DNA from: CAYGXH01 sp964354485
GTDB taxonomy: Bacteria; Bacteroidota; Ignavibacteria; UBA10030; SZUA-254
DNA length: 11,736 nucleotides
Direction of reading: 5' to 3'
NCBI GenBank assembly: GCA_964354485.1
Contig: CAYGZY010000015.1
Location: forward strand, 1-11,736
This document shows positions 5,668 to 11,736 of the stretch, in pieces. The notes under the pieces were generated by a model. The model did no database searches. It was not told the DNA's origin and was given only the letters and a program-made list of their open reading frames with translations. How positions within the stretch are numbered: position 1 is the stretch's first letter; every line of letters starts with the position of its first letter. Made by a program: the position numbers and the translations under genes.

Positions 5668-6087
5668 ATGCCAAATTCTCTCAAAGCGTGTCTCTTCGCG
5701 ATAGTCTTTCTCGGTTTCGTCTGCCTTTCACTTACATGCAAGAACGAAGTGACAGGCGGTGACGTCAACTCAATTGTCTTTCCCGATTCGAACGTCAGTT
5801 ACGGCGATCATGTCGAACCGCTCTTTCTTGCGTTGTGCGCAATTCCGGGCGGCTGTCATGCCGGCGAAAATCCTGCAGGCGATCTCAGCCTTGAGACTTA
5901 TGATGATTTAAACACAAGGATTTACGTTGTATATATCCCGGGCGATCCGGAAAACAGCAGGCTGGTCATGGCAATTGAGGGAAAAGCGCCCGGTATACCG
6001 CAGATGCCGCTCGGTCGTCCGCCGTTGAACAGCAATCAGGTAAAAGGAATCAGGAGGTGGATAAAGGAGGGGGCAAAGAATAACTAA
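5668..6087 (+). CDS. Cytochrome c-like lipoprotein with a CX5CH haem motif (PSCyt-like)
   Basis: 139 residues. An N-terminal hydrophobic segment ends in SLTC (Cys24), a loose lipobox, so it is probably a periplasm-facing lipoprotein. The body resembles the small cytochrome-like domains of planctomycetes and the Chlorobi group: YGDHVEPLFLALC...CH (Cys57, Cys63, His64), GDLSLETYDDL, PGDPENSRLV, PQMPLG (Met113, likely second haem ligand) and a closing helix IRRWIKEGAKNN. The haem motif has five residues between the cysteines instead of the usual two (CxxCH), so covalent haem attachment is uncertain. ATG 5668 is chosen over GTG 5662, which overlaps the preceding stop. The final stop overlaps the nuoF stop by 3 bases on the opposite strand. 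An electron-carrier role next to complex I is tempting but unproven. Confidence 0.7.
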   Translation: MPNSLKACLFAIVFLGFVCLSLTCKNEVTGGDVNSIVFPDSNVSYGDHVEPLFLALCAIPGGCHAGENPAGDLSLETYDDLNTRIYVVYIPGDPENSRLVMAIEGKAPGIPQMPLGRPPLNSNQVKGIRRWIKEGAKNN

Positions 6088-7382
6088 AGCGTAACGAGGT
6101 GCGGGGGAGGAACGTACTGTTTTTCTGCGGGGAGATGATTTATTCGTTTTTCAAATTCATTTCGAAATTTCTTTATCACGCTCTGAACGGGCCATGCGGC
6201 TGCATCACCGAGCGCGCAGATGGTATTCCCTTCGATGTTGTTCGCAACGTCGAGTAGAAGATCAATATCCTCTGTTTTCGCATTACCGTCCATAAATCGT
6301 CTTAATATCTTCTCCATCCATCCGCATCCTTCACGGCATGGAGTACATTGTCCGCACGATTCATGGTGATAGAAGTGGGTAATTCGTGTGAGTACATTTA
6401 ACACGTCGGTATCCTCATCCATCACAATAACTCCTGCCGTTCCGATCGATGTGCCAACAGCTTTAAGCGAATCTGCATCCATCCGAACTCCGTCGAGTTC
6501 GCCGCCACGAAGCCATACAGTTGATGAACCGCCCGGAATGACAGCTTTTATTTTTTTATTTTCCCTTACTCCCCCACCGTACTTATAAATGAGATCCGTA
6601 AGTAATACACCTGTAGGCAGTTCATAAACGCCCGGTTTATTTACATGACCGCTCAGACCGAAGAGTACGGTGCCCGGTTGAGTGGGTGAACCGATCTCTT
6701 TATACCAGTCACCGCCCTTCATAATGATGTGTGGTACATTTGCCAGCGTTTCGATATTGTTTATCGTCGTTGGACATCCCCAGAGTCCAACTTGTGCGGG
6801 AAAGGGCGGTTTTACGCGGGGATATCCCCTGTCTCCTTCAATTGAATTCATCAGCGATGATTCTTCGCCGCAGATATAGGCGCCGGCACCGCGGACGATA
6901 TAGATATCCGTGGAAAACGATGAACCGAGGATTGCATTCCCGATATAATTCTTTGCGTATGCATCGTCGATCGCTTTCTGGAGGAGTCTGATCCACTTTA
7001 CGTATTCGCCGCGGATGTAAACATAGATGGTCTGAACACCCATCGCGTAAGCGGCAATCAGCGATCCCTCTATGAAAAGGTGGGGATTGTACTCGAAAAT
7101 CTGCCTGTCCTTGAACGTGCCTGGCTCCCCTTCGTCACCGTTCGCACAAATGTATTTTGGTTTTGCGCTCTGCTTGGGCATAAACGACCACTTGAGACCA
7201 GTCGGAAATCCTGCGCCTCCCCGTCCTTTGAGATTCGACTTCTTTACCTCCTCGATGACTTCATCCTGTTTCATACCGATGGCTTTGCGAAGCGCCTGAT
7301 AACCGCCATTTTGCTCATAAACATCAAGCATGTGGAGTTGGGGTATATCAGGGAGCAGTAATTTTTCAGTGAAGTCAGTCAT
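6084..7382 (-). CDS. nuoF: NADH-quinone oxidoreductase subunit F
   Basis: The NADH-oxidising subunit of respiratory complex I: it transfers hydride from NADH to FMN and passes electrons to the Fe-S chain (EC 7.1.1.2). Counting from the GTG at 7388 (434 residues), GRGGAGFPTG at 55-64 and the stretch from ICANGDEGEPG to TFKDR at 80-95 form the NADH/FMN site. ESCGQCTPC (Cys345, 348, 351) with Cys391 in NTICALGD ligate cluster N3. Length fits the family (about 430). The GTG at 7388 overlaps the nuoE stop (GTGA); the ATG two codons later at 7382 is preferred as the more usual codon, but either could serve, and both imply coupling to nuoE. GEESSLM stands where many homologues have GEETALL. It is the last gene of the block, with no room for a terminator before the convergent cytochrome gene. 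Confidence 0.97.
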   Translation of the reverse strand: MTDFTEKLLLPDIPQLHMLDVYEQNGGYQALRKAIGMKQDEVIEEVKKSNLKGRGGAGFPTGLKWSFMPKQSAKPKYICANGDEGEPGTFKDRQIFEYNPHLFIEGSLIAAYAMGVQTIYVYIRGEYVKWIRLLQKAIDDAYAKNYIGNAILGSSFSTDIYIVRGAGAYICGEESSLMNSIEGDRGYPRVKPPFPAQVGLWGCPTTINNIETLANVPHIIMKGGDWYKEIGSPTQPGTVLFGLSGHVNKPGVYELPTGVLLTDLIYKYGGGVRENKKIKAVIPGGSSTVWLRGGELDGVRMDADSLKAVGTSIGTAGVIVMDEDTDVLNVLTRITHFYHHESCGQCTPCREGCGWMEKILRRFMDGNAKTEDIDLLLDVANNIEGNTICALGDAAAWPVQSVIKKFRNEFEKRINHLPAEKQYVPPPHLVTL

Positions 7383-7384
7383 TG

Positions 7385-7849
7385 TCACTGCAGTCTGCGC
7401 AATAATTCATCGATCTTTTCTTCCGTAAGATTTTCGTAGTAATCGTCATTCACCTGCATCATCGGAGCTGTTCCGCATGAGCCGAGACATTCCACCTCCG
7501 TTACGGTGAATTTTTTATCCGGTGTAGTTTCACCAACGCCTATGTTAAGCTTGCGGCAGACATATTCGGAGAGTTTCTCAGCGCCCAGAAGCTGGCACGA
7601 TACGTTCGTACACATCTGGATGTGGTACTTGCCGACAGGTTTTCTGTTGAACATCGTATAGAACGACACGACACCATAAACGTGATTGACCGGAAGTTCA
7701 AGCAGTTTCGCGACTTCTTCCACAGCCTGATCCGATATCCAACCTTGTTCCTCCTGGACCATCCAGAGAACCGGGATGGTCAGCGCTTTCGAATTCGGAA
7801 ATCGCTTTCTGAGCTCTTCAATTTTCTTTATATGTTCTGTTGAGAGCAT
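7385..7849 (-). CDS. nuoE: NADH-quinone oxidoreductase subunit E
   Basis: The 24-kDa-type thioredoxin-like subunit of the complex I NADH module, carrying the [2Fe-2S] cluster N1a beside NuoF. From ATG 7849 it has 154 residues, within the usual 150-170. An N-terminal helical part (IPVLWMVQEEQGWISDQAVE) is followed by the thioredoxin fold with the four cluster ligands Cys80 and Cys85 (MCTNVSCQLLG) and Cys121 and Cys125 (ECLGSCGTAP). A TTG at 7882 would add 11 residues (LVTTDPSFGSV) of no family character. The ATG has GGAAG about four bases upstream and is preferred. The 69 bases between nuoD and this start are the largest gap in the block. Confidence 0.96.
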   Translation of the reverse strand: MLSTEHIKKIEELRKRFPNSKALTIPVLWMVQEEQGWISDQAVEEVAKLLELPVNHVYGVVSFYTMFNRKPVGKYHIQMCTNVSCQLLGAEKLSEYVCRKLNIGVGETTPDKKFTVTEVECLGSCGTAPMMQVNDDYYENLTEEKIDELLRRLQ

Positions 7850-7918
7850 TACACTTCCAAACGACGGATCAGTAGTAACCAAATCTGATTTTTTATCATA
7901 TCCTGCATCTCTGTTCGT

Positions 7919-9169
7919 TTATTTATCCGCCTCGCCCATGACAGGGTCGAGACTTCCTATAACTGCAACGACATCAGAGATCATTCCGCCCCTCAGCATC
8001 ATAGGCAATGACTGGATATTGTAGAATGAGGGAGAACGTATTTTAAGTCGCCACGGGTGCCCCTCTCCTCTGCTCTGGATGTAAAAACCGAGTTCTCCTT
8101 TGGATGCTTCTATTGCATGGTACACTTCTCCGGAGGGCGGATTGATGCCAAAGTTAATGATCATGAAGTCGTGGATAAGTTCTTCCATCTTGCCGTAGAC
8201 CCGTTCTTTTGAAGGCAGGACCTTCTTTGGATCGTGGGAATGTATCGGACCTTTGGGCATTTTTTCGAGTGCCTGCCAGAGAATGCTAATACTTTCATGC
8301 ATTTCATGTACCCTGACGTAAAACCGGGCAAGTACGTCGCCGTCGTTATACACCGGCACATGAAAATCAAATTGGTCATACACCAGATAGGGCTCATCCC
8401 TCCGAAGATCGTGATCGACACCGACAGCCCGGAGCAAGGGACCCGTCAATCCTATCGCTATGGAATCTTCCCGTGAAACATGGCCGATTCCCTCGCACCT
8501 GTCAATGAAAATTCGATTGCGTACAAGAACTTTTTCACACTCATTGATTGCTGCGGGAGCCTGTTCGAGGTACTGCTTCGTGAGAGAAATTACTTCATCC
8601 GACATATCTTGTGCGAGTCCGCCGACACGTGTGAAGCTTGTCGTGAACCGGACGCCGGTGAGGACATCCCAGATACTCTGTATTTTCTCACGCTCACGGA
8701 AAGCCCAAAGGAGTACGGTAACGGCGCCGACATCCATCGCCATAGAGCCTATCCAGACGAGGTGTGAAGCGAGTCTGGCAAGTTCAGCGCAAATAACACG
8801 TATATACTGTGCCCGGGGCGGCGCTTCAATCCCGCATAATTTTTCCACCGCGAGGACGTAGGCGACATTGTTTGCGAGTGGTGACAGGTAGTCGAGTCGG
8901 TCTGTGTGAGGAATGAACTCGTGGTACGTCAGGTTCTCCGCAAGTTTTTCATACCCCCTGTGGAGATATCCCATATCCGGGACTGCCGACACGATGGTTT
9001 CACCGTCGAGGCGGATGAGCAGCCGGAGAACACCGTGCGTAGCCGGATGCTGAGGACCCATATTGAGAATCATCTCACTCTCGAGTGCATCGTCGAATGT
9101 AACGGTAGTATGCTGATTCTCGAGCGCTTTGAGAATTTTCTGGCGGGCTTCGTGATGCTTGGTATCCAT
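7919..9169 (-). CDS. nuoD: NADH-quinone oxidoreductase subunit D
   Basis: The 49-kDa-type subunit of the complex I quinone module, related to the large subunit of [NiFe] hydrogenases. 416 residues, normal for an unfused NuoD. MGPQHPATHGVLRL at 37-50 and TDRLDYLSPLANN at 89-101 carry His45 and Tyr94, equivalent in spacing to the His38/Tyr87 pair that contacts quinone in Thermus Nqo4. LHRGYEKL (69-76) and the C-terminal SRGEGHPWRLKIRSPSF and SLDPVMGE are also family signatures. The hydrogenase nickel-ligand cysteines are absent, as expected. The last residues read GEADK where GEVDR is commoner. ATG 9169 lies 18 bases after nuoC, with only a weak GGAG far upstream, so translation is probably coupled. 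Confidence 0.97.
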   Translation of the reverse strand: MDTKHHEARQKILKALENQHTTVTFDDALESEMILNMGPQHPATHGVLRLLIRLDGETIVSAVPDMGYLHRGYEKLAENLTYHEFIPHTDRLDYLSPLANNVAYVLAVEKLCGIEAPPRAQYIRVICAELARLASHLVWIGSMAMDVGAVTVLLWAFREREKIQSIWDVLTGVRFTTSFTRVGGLAQDMSDEVISLTKQYLEQAPAAINECEKVLVRNRIFIDRCEGIGHVSREDSIAIGLTGPLLRAVGVDHDLRRDEPYLVYDQFDFHVPVYNDGDVLARFYVRVHEMHESISILWQALEKMPKGPIHSHDPKKVLPSKERVYGKMEELIHDFMIINFGINPPSGEVYHAIEASKGELGFYIQSRGEGHPWRLKIRSPSFYNIQSLPMMLRGGMISDVVAVIGSLDPVMGEADK

Positions 9170-9187
9170 GATCGCTGGTTTCTCCGA

Positions 9188-9670
9188 TTATTTTCTGGGA
9201 AGCGATAGGGATCCGGGAATACCCATAAGCGGGAAGTCTTTTCTAAGAGGATGGTACTCAAATTCCTCGGGCATGTAAATCCGGCGGAGATCCGGGTGTC
9301 CGTCGAATATCAGTCCGAACATGTCATGAGCCTCGCGTTCGGCATAGTCTGCTGCAGGCCAGATCTCAGAAACCGTCGGCACGTGCGGTGCTGTTTCGCT
9401 GACTGTCACTTTCAGACGAAACCGGAATTTATTTACCAACGAGTACAGATTATAGATAACCTCATACCGATCGCCGGGCTGGTACCTTTCGGCTCCGCAG
9501 AGATCACGCAGGGAGTCGACCTTTAATTCATGGTCGTCGCGCAGGAACCGGCAGACAGCTGCGATATCCTCTCTTTTTATTCCGATAGTGAGCTCTCCGC
9601 GAAACTCGGTAACACCCTCAATCGAGGACCGGAATTGCGCGTTAAGTTTTTCGAGCAGTTTCTGTTTCAT
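9188..9670 (-). CDS. nuoC: NADH-quinone oxidoreductase subunit C
   Basis: The 30-kDa-type subunit that braces NuoB and NuoD in the peripheral arm. From ATG 9670 it is 160 residues. The family signature runs from WPAADYAEREAHDMFGLIF to RKDFPLMG (about 104-150), including ERE, the HPDLRR stretch and the closing HPLRKDFPL. It is a stand-alone NuoC, not the NuoCD fusion seen in enterobacteria. An in-frame ATG at 9724 would add 18 mostly basic residues deep inside nuoB and is less likely, since MKQKLLEKLN begins the usual helix. Even with the shorter form it overlaps the end of nuoB by 29 bases. Confidence 0.95.
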   Translation of the reverse strand: MKQKLLEKLNAQFRSSIEGVTEFRGELTIGIKREDIAAVCRFLRDDHELKVDSLRDLCGAERYQPGDRYEVIYNLYSLVNKFRFRLKVTVSETAPHVPTVSEIWPAADYAEREAHDMFGLIFDGHPDLRRIYMPEEFEYHPLRKDFPLMGIPGSLSLPRK

Positions 9671-10178
9671 GCTTTGCAGAATTATCAAGGATAAATATTT
9701 TTTCTTTCTGACCCGGTTTTTCACCGCTTGCGATTTTTCTCTGAACCGCCATCAGGCCCTGAAGAAGATTTTCCGGCCGCGGCGGACAGCCTGCTACATA
9801 GACATCGACCGGCAGGAACAGATCAATTCCCTGTACGACGGAATAAACGCGGTACATTCCGCCCGTAGACGTGCAGGCGCCCATTGCGATTACCCATTTC
9901 GGATCCGGCATCTGGTCATAAATTTTTCTGACCACGTGGGACATTTTATATGTAACCGTACCAGCTACGATCATCAAATCGCTCTGACGGGGAGAAAAAC
10001 GGAATGCTTCGGAACCGAACCTGGCAATGTCGTACTTCGGATCGGTGACCGACATCATCTCGATCGCGCAGCAGGATATTCCCATCGGCATCGGCCAGAG
10101 GGAATTCTTCCGCGCCCATGCAATAATGGCATTGAGCTTTGTCGTAAGAAACGATTCGTCGGAAACCATTAATCCCAT
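9642..10178 (-). CDS. nuoB: NADH-quinone oxidoreductase subunit B
   Basis: The PSST-type subunit that holds [4Fe-4S] cluster N2, the last electron carrier before quinone. 178 residues with the four cluster cysteines in the diagnostic arrangement: the adjacent pair Cys36-Cys37 (MGISCCAIEMM), Cys102 (GACTSTGGMYR) and Cys131 (VAGCPPRPENLL). ARFGSEAFRFSPRQSD at 52-67 is also characteristic. The start is either ATG 10178 (MGLMV) or ATG 10169, which overlaps the nuoA stop as TAATG; both lie against nuoA and imply coupling. The last 20 or so residues (SAKHETETARKT) are a charged tail overlapping nuoC. Confidence 0.97.
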   Translation of the reverse strand: MGLMVSDESFLTTKLNAIIAWARKNSLWPMPMGISCCAIEMMSVTDPKYDIARFGSEAFRFSPRQSDLMIVAGTVTYKMSHVVRKIYDQMPDPKWVIAMGACTSTGGMYRVYSVVQGIDLFLPVDVYVAGCPPRPENLLQGLMAVQRKIASGEKPGQKEKIFILDNSAKHETETARKT

Positions 10179-10525
10179 TTCAACGCATCCTTCTTCCAGA
10201 CATATACAAATCCAACTAACAATATCATGATGAAGATCAACATCTCAACAAAACCAAATACTCCAAGCTCACGAAAGTTTACTGCCCATGGGTATAGAAA
10301 AACAACTTCGATATCGAATACGATGAACAGCATTGTGACCATGTAGTACTTTACCGATATACGTTCACGTGCGGTTTTGATCGGTTCCATCCCGCTCTCG
10401 TAGGTTGAAAGCTTCACTTCATTGGGATTCTTCGGTCCGAACCACTCGCTGACTTTGGATAATACGATCGCAAAAGTCACGCCGAACACGATCATGATAG
10501 CGATGGGAATATACTGTTCAAGCAT
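10169..10525 (-). CDS. nuoA: NADH-quinone oxidoreductase subunit A
   Basis: The small membrane subunit of complex I that sits by the quinone entry site. From ATG 10525 it has 118 residues and three membrane helices (about 4-25, 60-80, 88-110). The loop with TYESGMEP (41-48) and FDIEVVFLYPW (70-80) carry the conserved acidic residues of the family. A TTG at 10558 would prepend MRQKLFFLSQF, which is unlikely because it overlaps the candidate promoter. There is no clear Shine-Dalgarno, as is common in this phylum. It is the first gene of the nuo block. Confidence 0.95.
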   Translation of the reverse strand: MLEQYIPIAIMIVFGVTFAIVLSKVSEWFGPKNPNEVKLSTYESGMEPIKTARERISVKYYMVTMLFIVFDIEVVFLYPWAVNFRELGVFGFVEMLIFIMILLVGFVYVWKKDALKWD

Positions 10526-10557
10526 GAATTGACTGAGGAAAAATAATTTTTGTCTCA

Positions 10558-10589
10558 ATTATAATATGAAAATTCGACGATATAAGCAA
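10558..10589 (-). promoter_or_regulatory. Candidate nuo promoter
   Basis: On the - strand a perfect TATAAT (10563-10558) lies 32 bases before the nuoA ATG. A TTGCTT at 10589-10584 could be the -35 box, but the 20-base spacing is too long, so the -35 assignment is doubtful. The 95-base gap after the methyltransferase gene is the only sizeable space upstream of the block. Confidence 0.35.
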
Positions 10590-10620
10590 GCCTTCCGGAT
10601 AGTGGAATAGGCGTATCAAT

Positions 10621-11406
10621 TCACTCACGGGACATACAGAAATGATGCATAATAATTCCTACGGCGACTCCGACATTCAAAGATTCCGCGTTTCCGTATT
10701 TTGGTATGGTGACCCGAAAATCTGCAAGATCTTTGACGGGAGGAGAAACACCATGAGCTTCGTTTCCAAACACCAGGAGCGACCGCCGGGGAGGTGAGAA
10801 TTCCGATAACGGGGTACCATCCTCCACGACCGCCACGATGACGCTGAAATTCCTGGAGCGAGCTTCTTTAAGGATAGATGGCATATCCACATCGGCGATG
10901 ACGGGAAGATGGAACATCGAGCCCATGGTTGACCGGATAACTTTCTGATTGTAAAGTTCAACGGTGCTGCTGCCGAGTAGTACTGCGCTGGCTCCGAACC
11001 AATCACAGGTTCTGATGATGGTACCGACATTCCCTGGATCAGAAACATCATCCAATCCTATTAGGAGTGAATGCGGGGCAAGGTTATTCCATACATTCTC
11101 AACTGGAAATTGTTTTTCCTTTACAACTGCGACAACTCCCTGCGCTGACACCGTATCGCTGATAGCGCTCAATTCTTGTTCAGAAATCCTGTACGCAGCG
11201 ACGTGCTTAAACCCGCTGTAATTTAAGGAGTACCTAATTCGTTCCGTAAATAACAAAGCTTCAATCTCCCAGTCAGAACGCAATGCTTCAAGTACGGAGC
11301 GTTCCCCTTCGACGATAAACATCCGATCAAGCCGCCGGTACTTCTTCTGTTTTAGCCTCGCATATGATTTGAATAGAGCGCGGGGGAGTTTTACTGCATT
11401 ATCCAT
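10621..11406 (-). CDS. TrmH/SpoU family RNA 2'-O-ribose methyltransferase
   Basis: 261 residues. The N-terminal substrate-binding domain (FIVEGERSVLEAL at 30-42) precedes a SPOUT trefoil-knot domain with all three SpoU motifs: motif 1 LDDVSDPGNVGTIIRTCDWFGA at 118-139, motif 2 LVFGNEAHGVS at 211-221 and motif 3 IPKYGNAESLNVGVAVGI at 234-251. It would transfer a methyl group from S-adenosylmethionine to a ribose 2'-OH, most likely in 23S rRNA (RlmB-like) or tRNA; the sequence does not decide which. ATG 11406 starts the frame without a clear Shine-Dalgarno. It points the same way as nuoA, 95 bases downstream, but is functionally unrelated and probably separately transcribed. Confidence 0.93.
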   Translation of the reverse strand: MDNAVKLPRALFKSYARLKQKKYRRLDRMFIVEGERSVLEALRSDWEIEALLFTERIRYSLNYSGFKHVAAYRISEQELSAISDTVSAQGVVAVVKEKQFPVENVWNNLAPHSLLIGLDDVSDPGNVGTIIRTCDWFGASAVLLGSSTVELYNQKVIRSTMGSMFHLPVIADVDMPSILKEARSRNFSVIVAVVEDGTPLSEFSPPRRSLLVFGNEAHGVSPPVKDLADFRVTIPKYGNAESLNVGVAVGIIMHHFCMSRE

Positions 11407-11593
11407 AGTTCACAAAATTTATCAAATACAGATGTAATATCCAAGGAAATAACATCATAAATAATCATGGATCACCAAATATTTCGGGATTTTTGCAATT
11501 TATTACAACTAAGTATTAGAGACATCTGAAAAATTGATTATAAATTCGATTTTAGAGCTTACATAATTATTTTTTTAATCTAAGGGTAATATT

Positions 11594-11614
11594 TGACCCT
11601 ATGTCACAGGGTCA
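11594..11614 (+). promoter_or_regulatory. Hairpin preceding boxA (boxB-like)
   Basis: TGACCCT and AGGGTCA form a 7-bp perfect stem around a 7-nt loop. In rRNA leaders a boxB hairpin commonly lies just before boxA, which here starts 5 bases later. A third copy of the half-site (AGGGT at 11583-11587) could give an alternative pairing with ACCCT. Confidence 0.5.
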
Positions 11615-11619
11615 TGAGT

Positions 11620-11629
11620 TGTTCTTTGA
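11620..11629 (+). promoter_or_regulatory. boxA-like antitermination element, probable rRNA operon leader
   Basis: TGTTCTTTGA matches the boxA element found upstream of 16S rRNA in many bacteria, where NusB/NusE bind the transcript and prevent Rho-dependent termination. With the preceding hairpin it makes a nut-like site. It suggests that a 16S rRNA gene on the + strand starts beyond the right edge; the 107 bases that follow show no 16S 5' end. Confidence 0.5.
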
Positions 11630-11736
11630 CATTACATCTACCATCTAATGCTAATCAGATGCTTTTTCTTGTATATCAGGTATGGATACCAACCGTGAGT
11701 GAGAGCATCCTTCGCATATTGAAAACAACGGCACAT

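Larger units (their letters stand above)
11407..11736. other. Gene-free AT-rich right end, likely promoter and RNA leader
   Basis: 330 bases with no credible ORF on either strand. It holds the upstream region of the methyltransferase gene and, on the + strand, a hairpin, a boxA-like element and two further small inverted matches (GGTAT/ATACC at 11679-11690; CATCT/AGATG near 11640-11661). TTTAGA (11551-11556) and TTTAAT (11574-11579) are 17 bases apart and could be a + strand promoter, but in sequence this AT-rich such a match is weak evidence. Confidence 0.5.

Noticed and set aside
8161..8861. Several open frames of 80-130 codons antisense to or out of frame with nuoD.
   Set aside because: They are shadows of strongly conserved NuoD coding sequence and show no family features of their own.
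9588..10172. A 194-codon + strand frame opposite nuoB.
   Set aside because: It lies entirely antisense to the conserved nuoB/nuoC sequence; its peptide is rich in His/Arg/Cys as expected for an antisense shadow.
4927..11479. The 12-mer TGGATCACCAAA occurs in both large intergenic regions (4927-4938 and about 11468-11479).
   Set aside because: In a window this long a few shared 12-mers are expected by chance; the flanks do not match and no common function is evident.

Overview
The window looks like chromosome from a member of the Bacteroidota/Chlorobiota/Ignavibacteriota group, most likely on the Ignavibacteria or Kryptonia side. The strongest pointer is the protein at 3462-4550, which ends in a type IX secretion sorting domain with the NYPNPFNPTT form of the motif that is common in those lineages. 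A DUF4013 membrane protein, a PSCyt-like cytochrome lipoprotein and a nuoABCDEF gene block fit the same picture. The assignment is an inference; no rRNA gene lies inside the window.

Layout. 1-822 (+) is the 3' part of an amino-acid permease fused to a universal stress protein domain, convergent with a stand-alone CheY-like response regulator (829-1215, -). 1216-1854 is a decayed accessory stretch: three perfect 11-bp tandem repeats (1286-1318), a doubtful 43-codon ORF, and a pseudogene (1481 to about 1853, +) with two nonsense codons and a one-base frameshift in an A run. 1855-2217 (-) is an orphan HicB-like antitoxin. 2294-3397 is the most unusual stretch. An exported alpha/beta hydrolase (2409-3290, -) is bracketed by near-identical 19-bp inverted repeats, and each repeat adjoins a large stem-loop. 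This resembles an integron-type gene cassette between degenerate attC-like sites, or another small mobile cassette. 3462-4550 (-) is a secreted LamG-like protein with a T9SS tail.

5003-6087 (+) carries the DUF4013 membrane protein and the cytochrome-like lipoprotein. They converge, with a 3-base overlap, on the complex I block nuoA-B-C-D-E-F (10525 down to 6084, - strand). The block is tightly packed, with overlaps at A/B and B/C and near-contact at E/F. It encodes the peripheral arm core: NADH/FMN entry in NuoF and NuoE, and the quinone-module subunits NuoB, NuoC and NuoD. NuoA is the only membrane subunit. nuoG-N are not in the window. A TrmH/SpoU RNA methyltransferase (10621-11406, -) lies upstream of nuoA.

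The last 330 bp hold no convincing gene. They contain a hairpin followed 5 nt later by an exact boxA-like TGTTCTTTGA on the + strand, an arrangement typical of rRNA operon leaders, so a 16S rRNA gene may begin just beyond the right edge.
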